This document shows, piece by piece, positions 9,361 through 18,000 of a stretch of DNA of 64,000 nucleotides. Made by a program: the position numbers and the translations under genes. This DNA is from Paenarthrobacter aurescens. Its GTDB lineage: Bacteria > Actinomycetota > Actinomycetes > Actinomycetales > Micrococcaceae. Position 1 is the first letter of the stretch. The number at the start of each line of letters is the position of its first letter. The notes beneath the pieces are model-generated. The model worked only from the letters and a program-made list of their open reading frames with translations, was not told where the DNA came from and ran no database searches. Where the stretch lies: assembly GCF_025421775.1 (NCBI RefSeq), contig NZ_JAOEFX010000001.1, forward strand, positions 186,001 through 250,000. Direction: 5' to 3'.

Positions 9361-10590
9361 ATGCCCAGCGTCCTACCTTTGGGCGATCCGGCACCTGCGG
9401 ACGGCATACTGCCTCCGCAGGTGTTGGCCGGCGTCGAGCACCGCAAGTTCGGGCTCTACGTGCACATCCCTTTTTGCGCCGTTCGTTGCGGCTACTGTGA
9501 CTTCAACACCTATACAGCCACCGAGCTGGGTGGCGGTGCTTCCCAGGATGCCTACGCCACCACGGCAGAGTCCGAGCTCGACTTTGCGGCTGCGGCCCTT
9601 GACGCCTCGGGGCTGCCTCAACGGCGCATGGGCACAGTCTTCTTCGGTGGCGGCACTCCGACGCTCCTGCCTGCGGAAGACTTGGCACGGATCCTGCGTG
9701 CCGCCGTCGGGCACTGGGGGCTTGAGCCCGGTGCTGAAGTAACCACTGAAGCCAATCCCGATTCCGTGACGCCCGAGTCCCTGAGGGTCCTGGCCGATGC
9801 CGGCTTCACGAGGGTCTCGTTCGGCATGCAGTCAGCTGTGCCGCATGTCCTGAAGGTGCTGGACCGGACGCACAGTCCCAGTCGCGTTCCACTCGTTGTG
9901 CAATGGGCGCGGGAAGCCGGGCTCGCTGTGAGCCTGGACCTTATCTACGGTACGCCGGGGGAGTCCATGGAGGACTGGCAGGTTTCCCTGGAAACAGCCC
10001 TGTCCTACGAGCCGGACCACATCAGCGCCTACGCGTTGATAGTGGAAGACGGCACCAAACTTGCTGCCCAAATCAGGCGTGGAGAAGTGCCAGGGATCGA
10101 CGACGACGACCACGCCGCAAAGTACGAACTGGCCGACAGAATGATCTCCGAAGCAGGCTTGAGCTGGTACGAGGTCAGTAACTGGTCCAAAACTCCGGAG
10201 CAAGCGTGCCGGCATAATCTGGCGTACTGGCGCGGCGATGACTGGTGGGGCATTGGTCCCGGAGCGCACTCCCACATGGGTGGCGTGCGTTGGTGGAACG
10301 TCAAACACCCAACAGCCTATGCGTCACGTTTGGCGGCCGGCAGCTCTCCCGCGGCAGGCAGGGAAACCCTCGATGCCGAGACACGGGAAGTCGAGCGCAT
10401 CATGCTCGAAGCGCGGCTGGGATCAGGGTTGTCCGTTGATGCCTTGGACGCGATTGGGCGGCATGCGATGGCCGGGCTGATCGCTGATGAGCTGGTTGAT
10501 CCGGTGCAGGCTTTCAAGGGACGCCTGATACTTACGCTGAAGGGCCGGCTACTGGCTGACGCCGTCGTGCGAAGGATCCTGCCCGACTAG
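9361..10590 (+). CDS. hemW: Radical SAM heme chaperone HemW
   Basis: HemW-type proteins resemble oxygen-independent coproporphyrinogen oxidase but act as heme-binding chaperones. The 409-aa protein has the radical-SAM cluster motif CAVRCGYC (Cx3Cx2C) near residue 39, the VFFGGGTPTLL block, a SAM-binding segment TTEANPDS and a C-terminal HemN domain. The ATG directly follows the lepA stop; the purine-rich end of lepA supplies the ribosome binding site. The lepA-hemW pair is conserved in actinobacteria. HemW and HemN are hard to separate by eye; position and length favour HemW. Confidence 0.9.
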   Translation: MPSVLPLGDPAPADGILPPQVLAGVEHRKFGLYVHIPFCAVRCGYCDFNTYTATELGGGASQDAYATTAESELDFAAAALDASGLPQRRMGTVFFGGGTPTLLPAEDLARILRAAVGHWGLEPGAEVTTEANPDSVTPESLRVLADAGFTRVSFGMQSAVPHVLKVLDRTHSPSRVPLVVQWAREAGLAVSLDLIYGTPGESMEDWQVSLETALSYEPDHISAYALIVEDGTKLAAQIRRGEVPGIDDDDHAAKYELADRMISEAGLSWYEVSNWSKTPEQACRHNLAYWRGDDWWGIGPGAHSHMGGVRWWNVKHPTAYASRLAAGSSPAAGRETLDAETREVERIMLEARLGSGLSVDALDAIGRHAMAGLIADELVDPVQAFKGRLILTLKGRLLADAVVRRILPD

Positions 10591-10615
10591 CCGCCGGCGG
10601 CCGGCGCCGAAGAGG

Positions 10616-11029
10616 CTACTTGATCCAGCGAAGATTGAGCTTGTAGCGGTGCGGTTGGCCATGGTTGACCCGGATTCCGGCCGAGACGGAAAAGCACGTC
10701 AAGGCTACCCAGATGCCGGTGGCAATCACCGCGAAGATGTTGCCCACTACTGGCAGCAGCACCAGGATGTTTGCCAGGACAGCGGCGATGGTTGGCGGCA
10801 GGGTGAAGTTCAGGGCTTCTTTGGATTCCTGTGCCGTGAACGGTCCACGGTCCCGGAAGATCAAGTAGATCAGCAGCGACGGCAGGCATCCCAGGATGCC
10901 GCCAAAATGAGCAAGCGTAGCCCATTGCCGGTCCTCGCTGGCTGTCAGCGGGAGTGCGTTGGCAGGCGCGCCATGGTACTGGGGCTGGCCTGCGGCGCTG
11001 CCCGGTTCTTCAGGAGCGTTATCTGCCAC
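10616..11029 (-). CDS. DUF4870 small membrane protein
   Basis: This 137-aa protein has a hydrophilic Pro/Ala-rich N-terminus, then the DUF4870 core. WATLAHFGGILGCLPSLLIYLIF forms the first membrane segment, and two further hydrophobic segments (PTIAAVLANILVLLPVVG and IFAVIATGIWVAL) follow. GTG 11029 is chosen because AAGGGAAG lies just upstream on the minus strand; the longer open frame has no ribosome binding site. It is convergent with hemW, separated by 25 bases. The function of DUF4870 is unknown. Its membrane topology is the only firm statement. Confidence 0.8.
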   Translation of the reverse strand: MADNAPEEPGSAAGQPQYHGAPANALPLTASEDRQWATLAHFGGILGCLPSLLIYLIFRDRGPFTAQESKEALNFTLPPTIAAVLANILVLLPVVGNIFAVIATGIWVALTCFSVSAGIRVNHGQPHRYKLNLRWIK

Positions 11030-11152
11030 GGTGTCTTCCCTTTGCTGTAAAGATGCTGCGGTGTTGCTGTCCCAGAATACCGGCCTTGACGGACTTCCCG
11101 GGACCAACGCCCCGATGACATGTCAGTTGCTGCCGCCCGCACCTGCCTGGTT

Positions 11153-12004
11153 TCAGGGAACCGTGAGGAAATCAATGACTTCTTCCACCCGGCCAAGCAA
11201 CGATGCCTCAAGATCGGCATAGCTGCGCACCGCCCCAAGGAGTCGTTGCCAGCCCAGTCCTATATCCTCGGCCGTTTCGTGAGGCCATCCGAAGGCACTG
11301 AGGATCCCGGTCTTCCAGTCAACGCCGCGGGGCACGGTGGGCCACGCTTCGATGCCCAGGACCTTTGGCCTGATGGCCTGCCAGACGTCAACGTAGGGGT
11401 GGCCAACGATCAAGACGTTACCTGCTGCCCCGGGGACAGTCATGGCCTCGGCCGCTATGCGTGACTCCTTGGACCCGGCGACAAGATGATCAACCAGGAT
11501 GCCAAGACGGCGCCCCGGGCCGGGGTTAAAGGCGGCGATAGCAGACTTGAGGTCATCGACGCCGTGCAGTGGCTCCACGACGATGCCCTCGACGCGAAGG
11601 TCGTCTCCCCACACCTTTTCGACCAGTTCGGCGTCGTGTTTTCCTTCCACCCAGATGCGGCTGGCCTTGGCGATTTGGGCGCGATGTCCATGGACCTTTA
11701 CTGAGCCGGAGGCTGTCCGTCCGGTCGGTACCGACGAAACGGGTTGGCGGGGCGCAGGAGGCATCAACCGGATGGGCTGCCCCTCAAGCAGGAAGCCGAA
11801 CCCGAGTTGGAACGACTTGGTTTTGCCCCGCCTGTCCTCCAGGGACACGATGTGCATGCCGCCGGTTTTTTCAACACGGGTGACTTCGCCCACCCAGCCC
11901 GACTGGACATCTTCCAGGACCATTCCACGCTGGACGGCTACCTCGGGAAGTTGCCGTTTGGCAGGAGCGGACAGATCCTGCGGGCCCCAATTGTTGAAAG
12001 CCAA
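11153..12004 (-). CDS. DUF3097 domain protein
   Basis: A 283-aa soluble protein matching the actinobacterial DUF3097 family. It opens AFNNWGPQDLS, has an SH3-like stretch GWVGEVTRVEKTGGMHIVSLEDRRGK, then a TOPRIM-like region. The blocks IWVEGKHDAELVEKVWGDDLR, LGILVDHLVAGSKESRIA and VLIVGHPYVDVWQAI follow; the acidic EGKHD and the later VDH suggest a metal site. The start is TTG 12004 with an AAAGGTAGG ribosome binding site. It is divergent from hrcA. The biochemical role is unknown; the TOPRIM reading is my inference. Confidence 0.8.
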   Translation of the reverse strand: MAFNNWGPQDLSAPAKRQLPEVAVQRGMVLEDVQSGWVGEVTRVEKTGGMHIVSLEDRRGKTKSFQLGFGFLLEGQPIRLMPPAPRQPVSSVPTGRTASGSVKVHGHRAQIAKASRIWVEGKHDAELVEKVWGDDLRVEGIVVEPLHGVDDLKSAIAAFNPGPGRRLGILVDHLVAGSKESRIAAEAMTVPGAAGNVLIVGHPYVDVWQAIRPKVLGIEAWPTVPRGVDWKTGILSAFGWPHETAEDIGLGWQRLLGAVRSYADLEASLLGRVEEVIDFLTVP

Positions 12005-12028
12005 GGAATGCCTACCTTTTGTGATGGG

Positions 12029-12047
12029 TTGAAACGGGCAGTTTCAA
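12029..12047. repeat. Perfect inverted repeat in the DUF3097-hrcA intergenic region
   Basis: TTGAAAC, five bases, GTTTCAA. It lies 25 bases upstream of the DUF3097 start and 33 bases before CIRCE. Each arm also reads as a -35-like hexamer (TTGAAA) on one strand, so it could be an operator or paired -35 elements. Confidence 0.6.
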
Positions 12048-12079
12048 TGCTAGCAACGGGGTGGCTCATACTAGACTGG

Positions 12080-12106
12080 TTAGCACTTGGGCATGTTGAG
12101 TGCTAA
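12080..12106. promoter_or_regulatory. CIRCE operator (HrcA-binding site)
   Basis: TTAGCACTT, nine bases, GAGTGCTAA. This matches the CIRCE consensus (TTAGCACTC-N9-GAGTGCTAA) in all but one position. It sits 71 bases before the hrcA start, so HrcA is expected to repress hrcA-dnaJ and probably groESL/groEL elsewhere. Confidence 0.95.
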
Positions 12107-12177
12107 GCGCGGTGATACGAACGGGATCCCGCGGTGACCGGTCGCAGGGACCACGGCAGTCGTCAGGAGGTGGAGCG

Positions 12178-13185
12178 ATGAGTGAGCCACGCAAGTTGGA
12201 AGTTCTGCGTGCCATCGTTGAAGATTACGTGCATTCCCGGGAGCCTGTTGGGTCCAAGGCCCTCGTTGAGCGTCACCATCTGGGTGTCTCGAGCGCCACC
12301 ATCAGGAACGACATGGCTGTCCTGGAAGAGGAGGGCCTCATTGCAGCGCCCCACACCAGTGCAGGCCGTATTCCCACGGACAAGGGCTACCGGCTGTTCG
12401 TCGATCGCATTTCCCAGGTCAAGCCGCTCTCGGCCGCAGAGCGGAGGGCGATCCACTCGCTGCTGGAGGGGCCGGACGACGTCGATGACATCCTGGAGCG
12501 TACTGTGCGGCTCCTGTCGCAACTGACCAACCAGGTAGCCGTCGTGCAGTATCCGCAATCGAACCGTGCCTTGGTTCGCCATGTGGAGTTCGTCCTGCTG
12601 GCGCCCAAACAGGTCCTCGTCGTTCTGATAGCTGACACGGGGAGCGTAGGGCAGAAGGTCATCGATGCCGGTACGGACGTGGGTAACGAGGCTTTGATGC
12701 TTCTACGGTCCCGCTTCCTCGGGAGCATCGCTGGAACCCAGCTGGCCCTCTTGCCCCAAGTGCTCCCGTCGGTGGTTGCCCTATGTCCTCCCGAGCTTCG
12801 TGGCCTGGCCCAAACTTTGGCCCACGGACTGCAGGCCTTGAGCGACACCAGCCGAGAGGAACGCATTCTCATGGCCGGCACGGCCAACCTCGCCCGGTCC
12901 AACGTGGACTTCCCGTTGAGTATCGGACCCGTGCTGGAAGCCCTTGAGGAACAAGTTGTCATGCTCCGGTTGTTGTCTGACATGGGGGACGACCCCCGAG
13001 GCGTCACCGTGAGTATCGGCCGTGAGAACCCCTACGACGGCCTGGCCGAAGCCTCGGTGGTGGCCACCGGCTACGGCTCAGGTGCCAAGGTGGGGATCCT
13101 CGGACCCACACGAATGGACTATCCCACCACCATGGCAGCAGTTCGTGCCGTGGCCCGTTACCTTTCACGCATTCTCGGCGGCTGA
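12178..13185 (+). CDS. hrcA: Heat-inducible transcription repressor HrcA
   Basis: HrcA binds CIRCE and represses chaperone genes; GroEL aids its folding. The 335-aa protein has an N-terminal winged helix ([21 protein letters not shown], then [16 protein letters not shown] near residue 38), a GAF-like dimerisation core and the C-terminal block [25 protein letters not shown] 12178 follows AGGAGGTGGAGCG, a strong ribosome binding site. The longer open frame upstream would overlap CIRCE and is rejected. It heads the hrcA-dnaJ-rsmE operon and is autoregulated through the CIRCE element seen just upstream. Confidence 0.95.
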   Translation: MSEPRKLEVLRAIVEDYVHSREPVGSKALVERHHLGVSSATIRNDMAVLEEEGLIAAPHTSAGRIPTDKGYRLFVDRISQVKPLSAAERRAIHSLLEGPDDVDDILERTVRLLSQLTNQVAVVQYPQSNRALVRHVEFVLLAPKQVLVVLIADTGSVGQKVIDAGTDVGNEALMLLRSRFLGSIAGTQLALLPQVLPSVVALCPPELRGLAQTLAHGLQALSDTSREERILMAGTANLARSNVDFPLSIGPVLEALEEQVVMLRLLSDMGDDPRGVTVSIGRENPYDGLAEASVVATGYGSGAKVGILGPTRMDYPTTMAAVRAVARYLSRILGG

Positions 13186-13235
13186 ACGCCGGCCCGAAGA
13201 AATATCCGCAGTACAACAAGGAAGAGATACCGACT

Positions 13236-14360
13236 TTGAGCAGCCACTATGACGTTTTGGGAGTCTCGCCGGAAGCCACCGGGGAAGAGATCAAAAAGGC
13301 GTACCGCAAGTTGGCGCGGAAACTCCACCCGGACGTGAACCCCGGTGAAGATGTCGCGGAGCAGTTCAAGGCCGTGACCCATGCTTACGAGGTGCTGTCC
13401 GACCCCCAGAAGCGCCGCGTCTACGATGCAACGGGCAATGAGAACGGAACCGACAACGGGTTCGGCGGCGGGTACTCCGGTCAAGGCTTTGCCTTCCAGG
13501 ACATCTTCGACACCTTCTTTGGTGGTGGCGGCCATGGCGGACCGGCGTCCCGTGTCCGTCGCGGCCAGGACGCACTCATCAGTGTCCGCATTGACCTCAA
13601 GGACGCCGTGTTCGGCGTCAACAAGAAGCTCGAAGTAGATACCGCCGTCGTCTGTCCGACGTGTGACGGCAGTTGCTGCCGCCCGGGCACCCATCCGGAA
13701 CGCTGTGACATCTGTGGCGGCAGCGGCCAGGTCCAGCGCGCCGTTCGATCCATCCTTGGCCAGGTCATGACCACCGCCCCTTGCGGTTCCTGTGAAGGAT
13801 TTGGCTCCGTCATCAAGGATCCTTGCAACGAATGCAACGGCCAGGGCCGCATCCGTAGCCGCCGTTCCCTCACCATCAAGGTACCGGCCGGTGTTGCCAC
13901 CGGTACGCGGATCCAGTTGTCGGGACAGGGTGAAGCGGGGCCCGCAGGTGGTCCAGCGGGTGACCTTTACGTGGAAATCCGCGTCAACAACGACTCCATG
14001 TTCATGCGCGAAGGCGACGACCTCCACGCCACACTGAGCGTGCCCATGACGGCCGCTGCACTGGGCACTGAGTTGCAGCTGGAAACGTTCGATGGAGCAC
14101 AGGACATTGATGTGAAGGCCGGCACACAGTCGGGCGAGATCATCACCCTGCGTGGACTGGGCGTTACCCACCTGCGCGGCTACGGGCGCGGCGACCTTAA
14201 AGTGCACCTTCATGTGGAGACGCCCACCAAGCTTGACCCTGCCCAGGAAGAGCTGTTGCAGCAGTTGGCCAAACTTCGCGGGGAACAGTTCACCGAGGGG
14301 AAGCTTGTGGCCAGTGGCGGCATGTTCGCGAAGCTCCGGGACAAGCTCGGTAACCTGTAG
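13236..14360 (+). CDS. dnaJ: Chaperone protein DnaJ (second-type, hrcA-linked)
   Basis: J-protein cochaperone that stimulates DnaK ATPase. The 374-aa protein has a J domain with the HPD motif ([10 protein letters not shown] near residue 32), a G/F-rich linker ([24 protein letters not shown]), a zinc domain from about residue 140 and C-terminal substrate-binding domains. The first CxxCxGxG repeat is CPTCDGSC, with Cys replacing the final Gly; the other three ([24 protein letters not shown]) are canonical. The start is TTG 13236 with AAGGAAGAG upstream. It lies 50 bases after hrcA and 2 bases before rsmE. In Mycobacterium the hrcA-linked copy is dnaJ2. Confidence 0.95.
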   Translation: MSSHYDVLGVSPEATGEEIKKAYRKLARKLHPDVNPGEDVAEQFKAVTHAYEVLSDPQKRRVYDATGNENGTDNGFGGGYSGQGFAFQDIFDTFFGGGGHGGPASRVRRGQDALISVRIDLKDAVFGVNKKLEVDTAVVCPTCDGSCCRPGTHPERCDICGGSGQVQRAVRSILGQVMTTAPCGSCEGFGSVIKDPCNECNGQGRIRSRRSLTIKVPAGVATGTRIQLSGQGEAGPAGGPAGDLYVEIRVNNDSMFMREGDDLHATLSVPMTAAALGTELQLETFDGAQDIDVKAGTQSGEIITLRGLGVTHLRGYGRGDLKVHLHVETPTKLDPAQEELLQQLAKLRGEQFTEGKLVASGGMFAKLRDKLGNL

Positions 14361-14362
14361 CG

Positions 14363-15136
14363 GTGAGCAATCCCGTTTTCTTCACGCCGGCAGGCACCCT
14401 CGGGCATGTGAACCCCGGTTCGACATTCGTGCTTGAGGGGCCTGAGGCCCGGCATGCGGTCACGGTCAAGCGCTTGGCTGTGGGAGAGTCCGTCGATATT
14501 GCAGACGGTTCGGGCTCGCGGCTGACGGGGACGGTGGCCGAGGCCGCACCCACCGCGTTGACCGTTACTGCCTCCGAGGTTGTCTTCGAGGAGCAACCGG
14601 GCATCCGCTTGGTCCTGGTACAGGCCCTCGCGAAAGGCGATCGCGACGAACTCGCCATTGAGACTGCTACGGAACTTGGGGTAGATGCCGTCATTCCCTG
14701 GCAGTCGGAACGCTCGATTGTGCGCTGGAAGGCTGATCGCGCCGCAAAAGCGCATGCGAAGTGGCAGTCTGTGGTCACGGCGGCTGCCAAGCAGGCACGG
14801 AGGGCGTGGATCCCCGAGGTGCGGTCCATTCTGGACACCGGGAGTCTGGCGAAGGCGGTCGCTGCCGCTGACCTGGCCATTATTTTGCATGAAGATGCCA
14901 AGAAGCCCTTGAGGACAGTCCTCGAGGAGTTCGTGGCCTTAGGGGCAGCGGACGCCGGAACGCCCCAGGAAGTCCTTTTGATCGTCGGACCGGAGGGCGG
15001 AATTTCGCCACGTGAAGTAACGCGGCTCAGTGACGCCGGGGCCGTTACGGCACTGTTGGGTCATCATGTCCTGCGGTCCTCGACGGCGGGACCTGCCGCC
15101 GTCGTGCTGGCGAGCGACATCCTGGGCCGCTGGTAG
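14363..15136 (+). CDS. rsmE: 16S rRNA (uracil-1498-N3)-methyltransferase
   Basis: RsmE methylates N3 of U1498 in 16S rRNA using SAM. The 257-aa protein has an N-terminal PUA-like segment (EGPEARHAVTVKRLAVGESVDI) and a C-terminal SPOUT knot with LLIVGPEGGISPREV near residue 208 and the LLGHHVLRSSTAGPAAV motif at the end. GTG 14363 begins two bases after the dnaJ stop, so it is coupled to dnaJ in the hrcA operon. Length and motifs are typical. Confidence 0.94.
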   Translation: MSNPVFFTPAGTLGHVNPGSTFVLEGPEARHAVTVKRLAVGESVDIADGSGSRLTGTVAEAAPTALTVTASEVVFEEQPGIRLVLVQALAKGDRDELAIETATELGVDAVIPWQSERSIVRWKADRAAKAHAKWQSVVTAAAKQARRAWIPEVRSILDTGSLAKAVAAADLAIILHEDAKKPLRTVLEEFVALGAADAGTPQEVLLIVGPEGGISPREVTRLSDAGAVTALLGHHVLRSSTAGPAAVVLASDILGRW

Positions 15137-15151
15137 CAGGCAAATCCTGCG

Positions 15152-16024
15152 CTAGCCGACCCTGAAAAGCCGGGTGTCGGTACTCGTCGCGATGGTGTTG
15201 CCGGCTTCATCAACTTGGGAAACCCGCACCTCATACTGCCCGGCCTTCAGCGTCACACCGAAAGTGAAGAGGCCATACTGTCCGGGCTCACCTGTGGCCT
15301 TCGTTTGGCCTGTGAGGATGCTGGTCCTCTCGCCTTTGCCGTTGTCCTGGAGGATCTGCCAGTCGATGGGCTTGGAGCTATCGGTGCTCCGTCCATTGAA
15401 CTTCACCAGTCCTGTGGGCATGGAAGTGTCTTCCTGGGGATCGATGATCCACAGCGGTGCAACCATTGATGCGTCGCGGGCCATGGGCTGGCCCAACTGC
15501 ACTTGCCCGAAGGCCATATAGTCCTTGTGGCCGTCAACCAGGATGACCACCTGAATCTGCTGTCCCGAGTTGATGAGGCCCGAAGACGACGCAGCTGCGG
15601 TAGCGGTGTACACCAACTGTTGGACGGCTCGTTGCGCCATACCTGCGTCGAGGTTCGAATTGAACGCATCGCGGGAAATATCGACCGTGATCACGTTCTT
15701 GCCGGAAACGGACGTTGCCAGGCTGGATGGTTCCTGCCACGGTGTGAAGAAGTCATGGTCGAGCGGTTTTTCGGCCATCATGATCCGCAGTGCGGTGGTG
15801 ACAGGGTTACCGTCGCCGGACATGTCCCTGAACTCGCGGTAGAGGTAGACCTCTTCATTGCTGCGTCCGATCCAGTAGACCGGAATCTTCGTGGATGCCT
15901 GGGTTGTTTCCAAGGGCGCGTTGCTGGCCGGAGCCTCCTGGACAGTTAAGGAGGGCGCACTGGGCGTGGCTTGGGTGCCACCGCCATTGGCAATGCAGCC
16001 TGTCAGCAAGAGGACAGCAAGCAT
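15152..16024 (-). CDS. GerMN/Gmad2 domain lipoprotein, 5' end apparently frameshifted
   Basis: A cell-surface lipoprotein: LAVLLLTGC gives a lipobox ending at Cys, followed by a Thr/Ser/Pro linker. A GerMN domain runs from about residue 48 (IPVYWIGRSNEEVYLYREF) to 180, and a C-terminal Gmad2 immunoglobulin-like domain ends in TDTRLFRVG. ATG 16024 leaves almost no n-region for a signal peptide. Reading upstream in the same frame gives a good basic n-region (ARKRTRSAIAAPA) but no start codon before a stop. If one base of the GGGG run at 16094-16097 were absent, ATG 16109 would open the frame. So the true start is probably upstream, with a frameshift, a sequencing error or a rare ATC start. It is convergent with rsmE. 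Confidence 0.82.
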   Translation of the reverse strand: MLAVLLLTGCIANGGGTQATPSAPSLTVQEAPASNAPLETTQASTKIPVYWIGRSNEEVYLYREFRDMSGDGNPVTTALRIMMAEKPLDHDFFTPWQEPSSLATSVSGKNVITVDISRDAFNSNLDAGMAQRAVQQLVYTATAAASSSGLINSGQQIQVVILVDGHKDYMAFGQVQLGQPMARDASMVAPLWIIDPQEDTSMPTGLVKFNGRSTDSSKPIDWQILQDNGKGERTSILTGQTKATGEPGQYGLFTFGVTLKAGQYEVRVSQVDEAGNTIATSTDTRLFRVG

Positions 16025-16119
16025 CGCCGGCGCAGCGATGGCGGACCTTGTCCGCTTTCGCGCGCCCGCCTGTTTGCTGGCTGGATTCTTGATGGGGCTT
16101 TCCTGTCATACCGTGCAGT

Positions 16120-16363
16120 GTTGATGCCGCTGTCGCGGCCGGGCAGAGGGTTTCGTTTCCGCCCGCTATGCCAGCTTGGCACATCGCCGACGGCGGTCGT
16201 GCGGGATTCAGTGGACCGGCATCAACTGAAACATGATTGATACCCGCTTGATGCCGAGTTGAGACAAAGTGTCGGTGATCAACATGACGTCCCCAATGGC
16301 GGCGCAAGTTGAGGTTCATCGCGGGCCAGGCTGGCGTAGGATTGGAGACATTCCGGCATCAAC
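16120..16363. repeat. Four copies of TTGATGCCG/CGGCATCAA in the intergenic region before phoH
   Basis: This is the 323-base gap between the lipoprotein gene (-) and phoH (+). Copies lie at 16120-16129 (minus-type GTTGATGCCG), 16216-16226 (CCGGCATCAAC), 16248-16256 (TTGATGCCG) and 16353-16363 (CCGGCATCAAC), so orientation alternates. A TAGGAT hexamer at 16337-16342 could be the phoH -10. The pattern suggests a dimeric regulator binding two inverted pairs. No coding region was recognised in this gap. Confidence 0.55.
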
Positions 16364-16447
16364 ACGGGCGCTGAAAGCGGCCGCGAATGTCGAATAGATG
16401 GCGTTAATACGACCAACCGGAGGAGAACAGGCCTGACGGCCAGCACT

Positions 16448-17530
16448 ATGAGTGAATCTTTGAACGGGCGGCTCAGGACCGGAAACGGCAACCAGCCGCC
16501 CAACGAGTTCCCGCACACCTTACCGGGCACGCGCACGGAAGTTGTCACTTTCGATAACTCCGACCAGATGGTTCACTCGCTGGGCAGCCACGATGAAGCC
16601 CTGCGGTACATCGAGGAGCAGTTCCAGGACGTCAATTTCCATGTCCGCGGCAATGAGCTCTCCATGACCGGGCCCTCCACCGTGATTCCCCGCATTATGC
16701 GCCTTCTGGAAGAAGTCCGTGGGCTCGTTGCGAAAGGGACCGTGGTGACGCCGGACATCCTTCAGCAGCTCGTGTCACTGTTGAGGACACAGTCTGTGCA
16801 GAGTCCTGCGGACGTCCTGACCCACAACATACTGTCCAGCCGGGGCAAGACCATCCGACCCAAGACGCTGAACCAGAAGAACTATGTGGACGCCATTGAT
16901 GCGAACACTGTGATTTTCGGCATCGGTCCCGCAGGAACGGGAAAAACGTACTTGGCAATGGCCAAGGCCGTCCAGGCGCTCCAGATGAAGGAGGTCAGCC
17001 GGATCATCCTGACGCGTCCCGCCGTGGAAGCGGGGGAGAGGCTGGGCTTCCTTCCCGGCACATTGAGCGACAAGATCGATCCCTACCTTCGCCCGCTCTA
17101 CGATGCTTTGCACGACATGATGGATCCGGAGTCCATTCCGAGGCTGATGGCGGCCGGCACCATCGAGGTCGCCCCTTTGGCCTATATGCGCGGTCGCACC
17201 TTGAACGATGCCTTCATCATTCTTGATGAAGCGCAGAACACGACGCCGGAACAGATGAAGATGTTCCTGACCCGCTTGGGCTTCGGCTCAAAAATGGTGG
17301 TCACCGGCGACGTCACGCAGATCGACCTGCCTCTCGGCGCCACGTCGGGGTTGCGGATCGTGCGCGAAATCCTCACAGGTATTGATGATGTCAATTTCTC
17401 CATTCTTGACGCGGCTGACGTCGTGAGGCATCGGCTCGTGGCCGACATCGTCTCCGCCTACAGTACGTGGGATGACGCTCATCGCACCGATACCGCAGGC
17501 ACACATTACAAACGTGGAGAACGTAAATGA
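16448..17530 (+). CDS. PhoH family ATPase
   Basis: PhoH-like proteins are cytoplasmic P-loop ATPases, likely RNA-linked, that sit beside ybeY and era in many bacteria. The 360-aa protein has Walker A GPAGTGKTYLAMA near residue 160 and a Walker B/DEAQN block (FIILDEAQNTTPEQM near 257). ATG 16448 is given, but the strong ribosome binding site GGAGGAG (about 16419-16425) is better spaced for CTG 16433, which is in frame and would add LTAST. The stop overlaps the ybeY start (ATGA). This is the first gene of phoH-ybeY-CNNM-era. Confidence 0.92.
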   Translation: MSESLNGRLRTGNGNQPPNEFPHTLPGTRTEVVTFDNSDQMVHSLGSHDEALRYIEEQFQDVNFHVRGNELSMTGPSTVIPRIMRLLEEVRGLVAKGTVVTPDILQQLVSLLRTQSVQSPADVLTHNILSSRGKTIRPKTLNQKNYVDAIDANTVIFGIGPAGTGKTYLAMAKAVQALQMKEVSRIILTRPAVEAGERLGFLPGTLSDKIDPYLRPLYDALHDMMDPESIPRLMAAGTIEVAPLAYMRGRTLNDAFIILDEAQNTTPEQMKMFLTRLGFGSKMVVTGDVTQIDLPLGATSGLRIVREILTGIDDVNFSILDAADVVRHRLVADIVSAYSTWDDAHRTDTAGTHYKRGERK

Positions 17531-18000
17531 GCATTGAAGTAAACAACGAGTCCGGTGTGGCGGTAGACGAAGCCCAACTAGTGACGTTGTCACGCTTCAT
17601 TTTTGAAAGGCTTTATATCCACCCCCAGGCGGAGCTCTCAATTCTCCTGGTGGATGAACCCGCCATGGAGAAGCTCCACATCGAACTAATGGACGAGCCC
17701 GGGGCTACTGATGTCCTGTCCGTGCCGATGGACGAGCTGACGCCGGGCACTCCGGACAAGCCCACGCCGCAGGGCATGCTGGGGGATATCGCCATCTGCC
17801 CCCAGGTGGCCGAAGTCCAGGCACGCAACGCTGGACACCCAACACAGGACGAAATGCTGCTCCTGACAACGCACGGGATCCTCCACCTGCTGGGGTTCGA
17901 CCATGCAGAGCCTGAGGAAAAAGAGGAGATGTTCGGTTTGCAGCGGGAACTGCTGTCTGAATTCCTGGGCAAGGATGCCCCCATGGAGACCATGCAGTGA
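17527..18000 (+). CDS. ybeY: Endoribonuclease YbeY (rRNA maturation factor)
   Basis: A single-strand-specific metal-dependent endoribonuclease acting in 16S rRNA 3' maturation and ribosome quality control. The 157-aa protein carries the zinc motif HGILHLLGFDH (HxxxHxxGxDH) near residue 117 and the family block MDEPGATDVLSVPMDE. ATG 17527 overlaps the phoH stop by 4 bases, and its own stop overlaps the next GTG by 4 bases. This indicates tight translational coupling. Confidence 0.96.
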   Translation: MSIEVNNESGVAVDEAQLVTLSRFIFERLYIHPQAELSILLVDEPAMEKLHIELMDEPGATDVLSVPMDELTPGTPDKPTPQGMLGDIAICPQVAEVQARNAGHPTQDEMLLLTTHGILHLLGFDHAEPEEKEEMFGLQRELLSEFLGKDAPMETMQ

